From assembly GCA_046153875.1 (NCBI GenBank), contig JBJXFE010000003.1, forward strand, positions 1 to 8,150: a stretch of DNA of 8,150 nt. Reading direction: 5' to 3'. This document shows positions 1 to 6,604 of this stretch, in pieces. The notes under the pieces are model-generated. The model worked only from the letters and a program-made list of their open reading frames with translations, was not told the origin of the DNA and did no database searches. Source of the stretch: JBJXFE01 sp046153875. GTDB taxonomy: Bacteria > Planctomycetota > Phycisphaerae > Phycisphaerales > UBA1924. Numbering within the stretch: position 1 is the first letter of the stretch; the number at the start of each line of letters is the position of its first letter. Position numbers and translations under genes: made by a program.

Positions 1-124
1 CCGCCGAGTAGACGCGCGTGATCTCGATCGCCTCGTCGGCCAGGAGCGGCGGCAATACGCCGGGCAGCGCCTTGGCCATCATGGTCTTGCCGGTCCCGGC
101 AGGCCCCAACATGAGGGGGTTGTG
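1..124 (-). pseudogene. comM: ComM/YifB-like Mg-chelatase-family AAA+ ATPase, internal fragment at the window edge
   Basis: Reading leftwards from about base 124 the protein is HNPLMLGPAGTGKTMMAKAL, then PGVLPPLLADEAIEITRVYSA, running off the edge. This matches the ComM/YifB family around its Walker A site, whose usual form is GGHNLLMIGPPGSGKTMLA followed by LPGILPPL and an E-A-xE-x-T-x-I-x-S helix. The P-loop GPAGTGKT is intact. ComM is a hexameric helicase that drives branch migration during uptake of transforming DNA. Family members carry about 200 residues before this point, with a Lon-like domain and a GQ...A..A.E.AAAGG lead-in. Here that lead-in is replaced by unrelated sequence right up to HN, so this piece lacks its own start. 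The rest of the gene lies outside the window. Confidence 0.65.
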
Positions 125-814
125 CGCACTGCACGGTCGCGGAAGGCCCCGTTCGCGGCCTCCCCGTTCGCCCCGTTGGTCCCGTGCGGGCCTACGGCGG
201 CGTCCGCCGCGTCCTCGGCCGGGAGCGCGAGCTGGAACGCGACGTTCGTGATCGCCCACCGTGGCCCTCCCGTCGCCGCGAACGAACCGCCCGACCCGCG
301 CCGCTGCCTGGACCCGGTCGGCTCCGCCGCGAGGTCCACCCGCCGGACGATGGTGCGGAGGATACCGCGCCGCTGGTCGGCGGTGGGGGCGCTGTTCACG
401 GGCCGCCAGCCCCAGCCCGCGGACCCGCGCCAGGACGCGCTCGACGATCGCGCCGCTCCCGCCGTAGAGCCGCTCGCACCCCGAGGCGTCGAGCAGCAGG
501 CCGTCCGGCTCGTCGAGCGCGACGACCGGGGTGAACCGCGTCGCCCAGGCCGCCAGGCGGCGCAGGGCCCGCCCGGTGCGGGCGGCGTCGTAGGGCTCGG
601 CGTGGACGCCGCCGGGCAGCAGCGCCCGCGCGTGCGAGAGCGTCAGCCCCGGCGCGACCCCCGCGCGGGCCGCCGCGGCGCAGCACGCCGCGACCACCTC
701 GCGCCCGCGATCGACGACGCTCAGCACGACCGCGCGGGGGGGCGGATCAACCGGCAGCCGCCGACGCGCCACGTCCGCGGCGAACCTCGGGAGCCAGAGC
801 GATACCGCCGTCAT
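1..814 (-). CDS. Chimeric open frame: ImuB-like N-terminus running into a ComM/YifB-like ATPase fragment (partial)
   Basis: One frame stays open from the ATG at 814 past the left edge (271 codons seen). GGAG seven bases before the ATG supports this start. Residues 1-138 are ImuB-like: LWLPRFAAD at 6-14, a cysteine/alanine helix (AACCAAAARAGVAPG) near 42-56, and VALDEPDGLLLDASGC near 98-113. ImuB is the catalytically inactive Y-family homologue that bridges ImuA, DnaE2 and the beta clamp in mutagenic translesion synthesis. From about residue 139 the frame becomes arginine-rich and unlike ImuB. It re-enters recognisable protein at HNPLMLGPAGTGKTMMAKAL, the Walker A region of ComM/YifB. The start overlaps the end of the ImuA gene by 68 bases, as expected of coupled genes. 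ImuB normally has about 400-500 residues, so most of it is missing. I read this as a broken imuB joined to other DNA. The continuous frame may be accidental, because stop codons are rare at this GC content. Confidence 0.6.
   Translation of the reverse strand, partial: MTAVSLWLPRFAADVARRRLPVDPPPRAVVLSVVDRGREVVAACCAAAARAGVAPGLTLSHARALLPGGVHAEPYDAARTGRALRRLAAWATRFTPVVALDEPDGLLLDASGCERLYGGSGAIVERVLARVRGLGLAAREQRPHRRPAARYPPHHRPAGGPRGGADRVQAAARVGRFVRGDGRATVGDHERRVPARAPGRGRGGRRRRPARDQRGERGGRERGLPRPCSAHNPLMLGPAGTGKTMMAKALPGVLPPLLADEAIEITRVYSA
126..399 (-). pseudogene. Unidentified coding segment between the imuB and comM pieces, possibly the C-terminus of a serine recombinase
   Basis: In the frame starting with GTG at 399, about 90 codons have almost uniformly G/C third positions, the sign of real coding DNA here. 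The neighbouring frames over the same bases read as arginine/proline-rich low complexity. The peptide starts NSAPTADQRRGILRTIVRR, passes through WAITNVAFQLALP, and ends in an Asn-Gly-rich stretch (GTNGANGEAANGAFRDRAV) before frame quality collapses at about 126. The ADQRRGILRTIVRRVDL helix loosely resembles the C-terminal 'xxRRxxLRxLVERVxL' helix of large serine recombinases, but this is a weak, uncertain match. The piece has no proper start or end of its own: it begins where ImuB similarity stops and ends where ComM similarity starts. It is best treated as a fragment of a displaced gene. Confidence 0.35.
400..814 (-). pseudogene. imuB: ImuB-like DNA polymerase Y-family protein, N-terminal part only
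   Basis: This is the part of the frame with convincing ImuB similarity, about 138 residues ending at LARVRGLGLAA. Family members continue with a helix-hairpin-helix region, a little-finger-like domain and a C-terminal clamp/ImuA contact region, none of which follows here. The strongly G/C third positions move to a different frame at about base 400, which marks the break. ALDEPDGLLLD aligns with the SxDExxLD motif of active Y-family polymerases, but the N-terminal LWLPRFAAD lacks the usual first metal-binding aspartate context, so it fits a non-catalytic ImuB. The family call rests on motif recognition and on the ImuA gene just upstream. Whether the break is biological or an assembly artefact cannot be told from the window. 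Confidence 0.6.
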
Positions 815-1493
815 CCGTTCTCTCCAACGCCCATTCCTCACCCCCCGCCCCCGCCCGCGCGCCCTTGCAGCGGACCAGGCGCACGCGCCACCGTTCCGAC
901 GCCCCCGCCGAGGGCCGCACCGCCCACCGCGTCGCCGCCGCCGACAGGCTCGACAGGTCGCGCGCCGGTCGGGCGATCAGCCCGAGCGACCCCCCGGCCT
1001 CGGCCGCCAGTTGCAGCCGGCGCGTGCCCACCAGGTCGAACGACGAGCCGTCGGCGACGACGACGAGCCCCGGCGTCCGCAGCGCCAGGTCGATCGCCCA
1101 CAGCCGCGCGGGCTCGTCCGGCGGGTCGATCAGCAGGGACCGCGGCAGCCCCGCCGCGAGCGTCCGCCCGTAGGGCCAGACCCGCCGCCCGATCCACACC
1201 GTCCACGCGCGGGGCCGCGCCGCGAGCACGGAGAGATGAAGGAGGATCAGCAGCGGCGGGGACCAGCGCCACCAGCGGTCCGCGTGCGCGTCCGAGACCC
1301 ACTCGTGGACCGCGCCGCGCCGCAACCCGCCGCCCGGCAGGACGCGGTCGATCTCGATCCAGCCCGTCTGCGCCACGGCCGAACGGTCGCACGCCGCCGC
1401 GGCCGCACCGCGTGCGAGGACCGCGTCGATCCGCTCGGCCAGATCACGCAGCGCGACGGCCCTGCTCCGGTTCGCCCGTTCCGCACCGGCCAT
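747..1493 (-). CDS. imuA: ImuA-like RecA-fold protein of the translesion mutagenesis cassette
   Basis: A 248-residue protein related to ImuA (also called SulA-like or ImuA1), the RecA-like partner of ImuB in damage-induced mutagenesis. Visible family marks are TGWIEIDRVLPGGGLRRGAVHEW at 43-65, equivalent to the TGxxxLDxxLPGGGLPxGxxHE signature, an aromatic strand WTVWIGRRVWPYG near 97-109, LWAIDLALRTPGLVVVADG near 131-149, RRLQLAAEAGGSLGLIARP near 158-176, and a closing strand WRVRLVRCKGARAG near 202-215. No GxxxxGKS/T Walker A is present: the loop after HEW reads VSDAHADRWWRW, so it probably does not hydrolyse ATP like RecA. The ATG at 1493 fits the family length. No Shine-Dalgarno is obvious, and a promoter candidate lies just upstream. 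The 3' end overlaps the imuB-like start by 68 bases. The SRAP gene precedes it by 51 bases. Confidence 0.75.
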   Translation of the reverse strand: MAGAERANRSRAVALRDLAERIDAVLARGAAAAACDRSAVAQTGWIEIDRVLPGGGLRRGAVHEWVSDAHADRWWRWSPPLLILLHLSVLAARPRAWTVWIGRRVWPYGRTLAAGLPRSLLIDPPDEPARLWAIDLALRTPGLVVVADGSSFDLVGTRRLQLAAEAGGSLGLIARPARDLSSLSAAATRWAVRPSAGASERWRVRLVRCKGARAGAGGEEWALERTDDGGIALAPEVRRGRGASAAAG

Positions 1494-1499
1494 GTTGAT

Positions 1500-1528
1500 A
1501 GGATACAGTACGGTGCAAACAAAAGCAA
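1500..1528 (-). promoter_or_regulatory. Promoter candidate for the imuA-imuB unit, giving a nearly leaderless transcript
   Basis: On the minus strand TTGCTT (1528-1523) and TATCCT (1505-1500) are separated by exactly 17 bases, resembling sigma-70 boxes. The -10-like hexamer lies six bases before the ATG of the ImuA gene, so transcription would begin at or very near the start codon. That fits the lack of a ribosome-binding site. The short stretch is visibly AT-richer than its surroundings. I saw no GAAC-N4-GTTC or CTG-N10-CAG LexA-type site, so damage regulation is not shown by the sequence. Confidence 0.35.
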
Positions 1529-1544
1529 TACATTGAGACGGGAG

Positions 1545-2216
1545 TCATGCCGGATCGAGCAGCGACGGGTCGTCGTTCTTCGGGCTGTTCACCCGCGTGC
1601 CGATCGGGTACGCCTCGAACTCCTCCGGCTCGTTGGGCCGGATCAACGCCGAGAGGGAAGAGGGGTCCGCGCCGGGGTCGAGCCAGCGGTCGTAGTCCCC
1701 GGGGTCCACGATCACCGGCATGCGGTCGTGGAGCTTCGCCATGAGCGCGTTGGGCGTCGTGGTGATGATCGTGAACGACTCGACGGGCTCCGCGCCCTTC
1801 GTCCACCGCTCCCACAACCCCGCCAGCGCGAACGGCTCGCGGTCGGCGCGCCCGATCCAGAACGGCCGCTTCGCCTTCTGATCCTCGACGGCCTTCCACT
1901 CGTAGAACCCGCTGACCGGGATCAGGCAGCGCCTCGCCCTGAACGCGGACCGGAACGACGGCTTCTCCGCGACCGTCTCTCCCCGGGCGTTGATCAGCCT
2001 GCTCCCGATCGACGGGTCGTCGGCCCACGACGGGACGAGGCCCCAGCGGAGCAGCGCGCCCGTTCGCGCGCCGCCGGCGGATTGCCGGACGGCCGGCGCG
2101 AACTGCGTGGGCGCGACGTTGAAGCGCGGGAGCAGCTCGTCCTCGGGCAGCCCCGTCAGCCGCATCAGCCGCTGGAGCTGCTTCCACGTGAACAGGCAGG
2201 TGTAGCGGCCGCACAT
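1545..2216 (-). CDS. yedK: SRAP-family protein (YedK/HMCES type), abasic-site crosslinker
   Basis: A 223-residue SOS-response-associated peptidase family protein, close to the usual length. These proteins remove their first methionine and use Cys2 to form a stable thiazolidine bond with abasic sites in single-stranded DNA, protecting them at stalled forks. All key positions can be read: MCGRYT at 1-6 with Cys2, RFNVAPTQ at 31-38 with Asn33, LLRWGLVPSWA at 55-65, RLINARGET at 73-81 with Asn76, CLIPVSGFYEW at 97-107 with Glu106, FTIITTTPN at 148-156, and LHDRMPVIV at 162-170 with His163. Cys at position 2 fixes the start at the ATG at 2216; only a weak AGG lies upstream. SRAP genes are known to associate with ImuA/ImuB/DnaE2 cassettes, and here imuA follows by 51 bases on the same strand. 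Confidence 0.93.
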   Translation of the reverse strand: MCGRYTCLFTWKQLQRLMRLTGLPEDELLPRFNVAPTQFAPAVRQSAGGARTGALLRWGLVPSWADDPSIGSRLINARGETVAEKPSFRSAFRARRCLIPVSGFYEWKAVEDQKAKRPFWIGRADREPFALAGLWERWTKGAEPVESFTIITTTPNALMAKLHDRMPVIVDPGDYDRWLDPGADPSSLSALIRPNEPEEFEAYPIGTRVNSPKNDDPSLLDPA

Positions 2217-2237
2217 GACGTCAAGCCTACGCGGCGC

Positions 2238-2249
2238 GCGGGCGCCCGC
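2238..2249. repeat. 12-bp perfect GC palindrome between the repeat-protein gene and the SRAP gene
   Basis: GCGGGCGCCCGC reads the same on both strands and lies about 22 bases upstream of the SRAP start. The rest of the 102-base gap (2217-2318) shows no clear promoter and no hairpin with a U-run. It could be an operator or a weak attenuator, but short palindromes are common in DNA this GC-rich, so its significance is uncertain. Confidence 0.25.
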
Positions 2250-2318
2250 ACCGATGGCCCCGCAGCTACGCCTTCGGCGGAAAGCGATACCGGGCGGTAA
2301 TTGATCGCGCCCATCTTC

Positions 2319-4799
2319 TCACGGGCACCCGAGGACGTACTTGCCCTGGAAACAGCCGAAATCGGCGACGGAGAGATTGCCGCTGGCGTTACAGTCAGCG
2401 TACAGGTCGCCGCCCGAGTACTTCGATTGGAAGCACGTGAAGTCGGCGACGCCCAGCGCACCGGACGCATCGCAATCCGGGTAGCACCTCTCGCATGTGG
2501 CCCACTTCGCGATGTAGCTCGACGGCTCTCCGCCGGCGGTCGAGATCGTGCCGCCGATGAAGAGCGCCGGGCCCGAAGTGTCGCGGAACTCCGCCATGTC
2601 GTAGATGTAGGAATAACTCAGCCCCGTGCCCAGCGCGCTCCAGCCGTTCTTGTCCCATCGCGCGATGCCGTTGACCTCAAGCCCGTTGGGCCCGCCGGCG
2701 CGGAAGAACGGACCGGCGAAGTAGAGCCCCGGTCCCGTGCCGTCGTCGAAAACGCGAACGGGCCCGACGGCGTTGAGGTAGCCGCCCGGCGACCAGAGCC
2801 CCCCGCCCAGTTCGGACCACGCCGCGCCATCGAACCGCGCCGCGCGCGAGGCGGGCACGCCGCCCGCGATGCTGAATGATCCGCCGGCGAAGAGCGCCGG
2901 GCCGCTGCCGTCATCGAAGGGCACGAAGTTCCCGCTCACGTGATCGAACCCGGGCACGGGAACCCAGCGCGAGCCGTCCCACTTAGCGTGGTACTGCACG
3001 CTGACACCGCCGATGGCGGACATGAACCCGATCGCGTAGAGCCGGTGCTCGAACGGACCGTCGACGTCTCGCAGGCCGAACCCGCCGGATCCCGTGACGG
3101 GCGCGACCACGCGCCAACTGGTCCCGTCCCATCGAACCAGATCGGAGTTGCTCGTGGCCGGGTCGAGCGCGCAGCCGTAGAGGCGGGCGCCCCGGCCATC
3201 GTCGAAGCGGGCGACCTCAAGGATGAAGGGCTGTCCGTTCAGGGACTCGCTGAACATGGTCCATGCTCGCCCGTCCCATCGGGCGACGCCCCACGCATAC
3301 GGAGCGGCGGTGATGTTCACGAAGAACCCGACGGCGAGCAGCACCGGCCCGGCGCCATCGTCGTGAACGACGAGCTGGCGGACATCCGTCATGGGCTCGC
3401 CTGGCTCGGGGGCGACGCTGTTCAGCCCGCCGACGGCGGACCAACGTCCGCGGCTCCAGCGGGCGATTCCTTCAACCGTGTGCTCGTCGGCTGCCAGGAA
3501 CATGAACCCTGATGCGTACAGCGCCGGTCCCGAGCCGTCATCGAACACCTCGAGCTGCGAGATGTCCTCTGCCAGCAGGCCCAGGCCCAGTCGCTCCCAT
3601 TGATCGCCGTCGAACGTCGTGACGTAGCGCGCGGCCTTAGAGCCCGCCATCCGGAAATCACCCCCGACGATGAGGCGCGGCCCGTCTCCCAGGTCCGCCG
3701 TGAGCAGCGCGCGAACCATGTTCCACATGCTCCCGGGCAGATCCTCCCAGCTCGTGCCGTTCCAGCGCGTAATGAACCGCATTGGCGCGCCTGCGCCGGC
3801 GGTCACAAAGTCGCCGCCGACGTAGAGCTTGGCCCCGCCCCCATCGTCGAACACCGCCATCGCCCGGGGCAGCTCGGAGTACCCCCATGGAACCCCCGGC
3901 CCCAGCCCCGGCCCCATTGCGGACCACGTTGCACCGTCCCACTTCGCGACGCGGTACGCGGGCTGACCGCCGGCGGTCTGGAAGGTCCCGCCTACGTAGA
4001 GGGCCGGACCGCCCGCGTCGGTCATCGACGCCATGGTGTCCACGGTGGCGCTGTTGCCCACACCCACTCCCAGCCCCGTCCAGTTCGCGCCATCCCACGC
4101 GGCCACCTGATGGCTGGTCACATCCCCGGCTTTCTTGAAATAGCCGCCGACGTAGAGCAGCGCTTTGGCCGGACCCTTCCCGTCCGGGTCGTGCACGCAC
4201 AGGGAGAGACCGTACCCGGGGAAGGCCGAGCCGGGCACAATCAGGCCCTTGCCCAGCGCGGACCAGGACACCCCATCCCAGCGTGCCACTCCAAGGGCGG
4301 GCGCGCCGCCGGCGGTGGTAAACTTTCCCGCTGCGTACAGTGCCGCGCTGGTGCCATCGTCGTACACGCACAGGGCGTGCACGAACTGGTTCACTCCGGC
4401 TCCGATGCCCGTCCATGCCGTGCCGTTCCAGCGCGCGAGCCAAGGGGGAGCGCTCGAGGGTTGGGGTGCGTTCCCGCCGCCCGCGTAGAGCGCTGGCCCC
4501 GACCCATCATCGAACACAGCGAGCGCGTGGACCGGCCAATCGAGTCCACCGCCGAAGGGGAGCCAGCGATCACCGTCCCATCGCGCAACGTGGTTCGCGG
4601 GCAGGCCACCTGCGAAACTAAAATCTCCCCCGGCCACGAGCTGAACGCGCGCGTCGGCGCGCATGGTTGTGAGCGCCCGGACAGCTCCGCTCAGAGCGGA
4701 TAAGGGAAACTCGTCCGACCAGTGTGGTGGACAGACCTGCGCAAGCGCCGACCCGCCGACGACCGGCAGCCACGAGAACAGCAATGCGTACCGCCGCAT
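2319..4799 (-). CDS. Secreted beta-propeller repeat protein with C-terminal GC-type dockerin-like domain
   Basis: I start this at the ATG at 4799 (826 residues) rather than 60 bases upstream. It follows GGGAG by six bases and opens directly into a signal peptide, MRRYALLFSWLPVVGGSALA, likely cut before Gln21. The body holds fourteen repeats of about 50 residues with consensus V-x-A-L-x-V-F-D-D-G-S-G-P-A-L-Y, then GGxFxxAGG, then VARWDGxxWxxLGxGL. Fourteen would fit two seven-bladed propellers. Blades 8-11 are the most diverged. Residues 769-826 form two dockerin-like modules with paired cysteines, CYPDCDASG...VADFTCFQ and YADCNASG...VADFGCFQ, ending GCP. Such tails are typical of exported planctomycete proteins and are thought to anchor or sort them. 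No catalytic motif is visible, so a binding or structural role outside the cytoplasm is an inference. It lies 64 bases after another exported propeller gene on the same strand. Confidence 0.85.
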   Translation of the reverse strand: MRRYALLFSWLPVVGGSALAQVCPPHWSDEFPLSALSGAVRALTTMRADARVQLVAGGDFSFAGGLPANHVARWDGDRWLPFGGGLDWPVHALAVFDDGSGPALYAGGGNAPQPSSAPPWLARWNGTAWTGIGAGVNQFVHALCVYDDGTSAALYAAGKFTTAGGAPALGVARWDGVSWSALGKGLIVPGSAFPGYGLSLCVHDPDGKGPAKALLYVGGYFKKAGDVTSHQVAAWDGANWTGLGVGVGNSATVDTMASMTDAGGPALYVGGTFQTAGGQPAYRVAKWDGATWSAMGPGLGPGVPWGYSELPRAMAVFDDGGGAKLYVGGDFVTAGAGAPMRFITRWNGTSWEDLPGSMWNMVRALLTADLGDGPRLIVGGDFRMAGSKAARYVTTFDGDQWERLGLGLLAEDISQLEVFDDGSGPALYASGFMFLAADEHTVEGIARWSRGRWSAVGGLNSVAPEPGEPMTDVRQLVVHDDGAGPVLLAVGFFVNITAAPYAWGVARWDGRAWTMFSESLNGQPFILEVARFDDGRGARLYGCALDPATSNSDLVRWDGTSWRVVAPVTGSGGFGLRDVDGPFEHRLYAIGFMSAIGGVSVQYHAKWDGSRWVPVPGFDHVSGNFVPFDDGSGPALFAGGSFSIAGGVPASRAARFDGAAWSELGGGLWSPGGYLNAVGPVRVFDDGTGPGLYFAGPFFRAGGPNGLEVNGIARWDKNGWSALGTGLSYSYIYDMAEFRDTSGPALFIGGTISTAGGEPSSYIAKWATCERCYPDCDASGALGVADFTCFQSKYSGGDLYADCNASGNLSVADFGCFQGKYVLGCP

Positions 4800-4863
4800 G
4801 GCCGACTCCCAGATCCTTCCCCCTCCACTTCCTCCATCAGGGACCGGACGCCCACGCAAGCGC

Positions 4864-6513
4864 CTACGGCGGTGATGGGAACTGATACCGGTTCGTGAAG
4901 AAATCTTGGCCCGTCGTTCCGTAGGCGGAAGTACCCGTCAACCAGGCGTTGGAAAGATCGCTGACCATTCGCGCCGGAGCATCATAGGCGTTGCCCGGAC
5001 CGATCATAGCGATCGGAAAACCCTGCTCGCTCCCCGGGGCAAAATTGGTCCCGTCATTCCTGAATCGAATTGTGGAAAAATCGTAAGTGTTTCCGATTGT
5101 GCCAGAGTGAAAACTGCGGCCGGCAACATAGATCGCCCGCTGAGAAGCGACGATGTCAACTGGCTCGTCGTGTAGATTCTGAGGTCCGTTGTATCGATGT
5201 GTCACGTAGTTCGGTATGTCATTCCCGGTGTACCGGTTGTAGCGCACGGTAGTATAATCGAATCCAGAATTAACACCCGTCGAGTATCCCGTCACATAGA
5301 CACTATTGTTCGCAACCACATCGACAGCCATGGCTGTTGCAAAGTCGCCCGCATCTGCCGTTCCGTTGTACAACCGCGCACCGTTTGGATGTCCGGTCCA
5401 CGCGAGACTTCCATCGACGTGATAGTAGCACACCGTTGCATAGTCCGGATTCTCGGGCGCGCTCATAGCGGAGGCGCCGCCGCCCGGGCCAAAGCCGCCT
5501 CCTCCGCCGTACCCGCGATGTGACCAGCCCGTGATGAGCACCTGGTCGCCGGTGTGCAGCATTCTTGCCGCGACGTCGTTGCCATTGACTGGCGCATTGT
5601 TGTAGCGCCGAACCCCTACGCCCTGACCGACGTCGGCCCATTGCGGGTCAAACGTGCCGTCCAAGCGGTAGCGCAACGTCACGAAGTCATTGGCGGTGGA
5701 CGAGTTCCACGAGGTGCCTGTGACCGTGATCTGCGCCCCTCCTCCTTGGGCGTTGAAGAACTGGACGGCGTGCACGCCGACAGGGATGTCCCCACCCGGG
5801 CCCTCCAACCGCCGCGGCCACCCGGGAAGCAGGGCTCCGGTCGAGGCGTTGTACACTAGAGTGACGTAATCCGACGTGCCGGTTGATCCCACCGATCGCC
5901 CGCATACGACCACGATGCCTGTCTCCGGCGACCCACTGCTTGCGAAGTGGATAGCTGTCGGGACGTCGTCACCGATTCCCGGTCCATCGTAGACAGGTGG
6001 GGTCGTCCAGACCAAGTTGAGATCGGCGTCGTACTTGATCAGGGTCATGTCCAAGCCTTCGTTCGGCGCACCGGGACGGTGTCCCGCGACGTAGACCGAA
6101 ACGTTGCCCGGTGTATCGTCGATGGCCATTGCAGTTGCAGCGAAACGCCCGTCCTCCGTCTCTGTGGACGGCCATAGGACCGGGCCAATGTGCGGCGCGA
6201 TGACTTCCGGATATGGCGGGTTGTTGTGGTATGCGTTGTAACGCATCGTCATGAAGCGTGTGCGCTGTAACCCGATGGTCACGTAGCCCGTGACGTAGAG
6301 TTTTTGGGAAGTGTTGCTGAGAGATGCAGCGACTCCACGATCATCGCCTGTCGGCCAAGTACCGGTCACGGGGCTTCGCCAAACTTCCGTGACGTTCTGC
6401 CGAGCTTGAACTGTCTCCCCGGCGGCCCAGATGGCAATCAGGACGACTGCCAGCAAACGGGCATTGTCACGGACGCGACCAACCATGGCGGACGCGATGT
6501 TGCTGCGATTCAC
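4864..6513 (-). CDS. Secreted SBBP-like beta-propeller repeat protein
   Basis: A 549-residue exported protein. The start is GTG at 6513: AGGAG lies six bases upstream, whereas the in-frame ATG at 6486 has no such site. An N-terminal positive stretch leads to a hydrophobic segment (LLAVVLIAIWAAG, about 20-32) and a probable cleavage after VQA37. About eight repeats follow the pattern (V/L)YVTGxS...xDYxTxRYN, for example KLYVTGY...FMTMRYN near 71-93, SVYVAGH...DMTLIKYD, ITVTGTS...DFVTLRYR, SVYVTGYS...DYTTVRYN, and AWLTGTS...DFFTNRYQ at the end. This matches SBBP/delta-60-type propeller repeats of bacterial surface proteins. A glycine-rich loop, GYGGGGGFGPGGG, interrupts the fifth repeat. There is no dockerin tail, transmembrane anchor or enzyme motif. 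Codon use is more A/T-rich than in neighbouring genes, which may mean acquisition or relaxed selection. A promoter candidate and leader hairpin precede it. Confidence 0.82.
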   Translation of the reverse strand: MNRSNIASAMVGRVRDNARLLAVVLIAIWAAGETVQARQNVTEVWRSPVTGTWPTGDDRGVAASLSNTSQKLYVTGYVTIGLQRTRFMTMRYNAYHNNPPYPEVIAPHIGPVLWPSTETEDGRFAATAMAIDDTPGNVSVYVAGHRPGAPNEGLDMTLIKYDADLNLVWTTPPVYDGPGIGDDVPTAIHFASSGSPETGIVVVCGRSVGSTGTSDYVTLVYNASTGALLPGWPRRLEGPGGDIPVGVHAVQFFNAQGGGAQITVTGTSWNSSTANDFVTLRYRLDGTFDPQWADVGQGVGVRRYNNAPVNGNDVAARMLHTGDQVLITGWSHRGYGGGGGFGPGGGASAMSAPENPDYATVCYYHVDGSLAWTGHPNGARLYNGTADAGDFATAMAVDVVANNSVYVTGYSTGVNSGFDYTTVRYNRYTGNDIPNYVTHRYNGPQNLHDEPVDIVASQRAIYVAGRSFHSGTIGNTYDFSTIRFRNDGTNFAPGSEQGFPIAMIGPGNAYDAPARMVSDLSNAWLTGTSAYGTTGQDFFTNRYQFPSPP

Positions 6514-6566
6514 GGCGTGCTCCTGGTTCCCGAACCCCTAGCTCACGCACCGAAGGATACTCAAGG

Positions 6567-6595
6567 GCGGCGCGAGCCGAGATTCAGCTCGCCGC
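6567..6595 (-). promoter_or_regulatory. Bulged hairpin in the leader of the 4864-6513 gene
   Basis: The arms 6567-6577 (GCGGCGCGAGC) and 6587-6595 (GCTCGCCGC) pair over nine base pairs with a two-base bulge and a nine-base loop. The hairpin lies between the promoter candidate and the AGGAG ribosome-binding site. It could affect mRNA stability or initiation. No U-run follows, so an ordinary intrinsic terminator is unlikely. Confidence 0.3.
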
Positions 6596-6604
6596 ATCTT
6601 CTCC

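Noticed and set aside
1470..1482. Possible LexA-type box (GTTC...GTTC) near the imuA start
   Set aside because: The spacing is four bases instead of the seven of the alphaproteobacterial box, the half-sites are direct, and it lies inside the coding region.
122..1498. A 458-codon open frame on the plus strand across the imuA/imuB region
   Set aside because: Its translation is Arg/Pro/Ala low complexity, and the opposite strand carries recognisable ImuA and ImuB motifs. It is an antisense shadow of GC-rich genes.
1011..2300. A 429-codon plus-strand open frame opposite the SRAP and ImuA genes
   Set aside because: The product is Arg/Pro-rich with no domain, and it crosses two clear genes and their gap on the other strand.
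3600..4703. A 367-codon plus-strand open frame opposite the repeat protein
   Set aside because: It arises from the repeated codons of the propeller gene read backwards and has no recognisable motif or ribosome-binding site.
4800..4859. Upstream in-frame start adding 20 residues to the dockerin-tailed protein
   Set aside because: The added residues are Gly/Pro-rich and would bury the signal peptide. The ATG at 4799 has a well-placed GGGAG.
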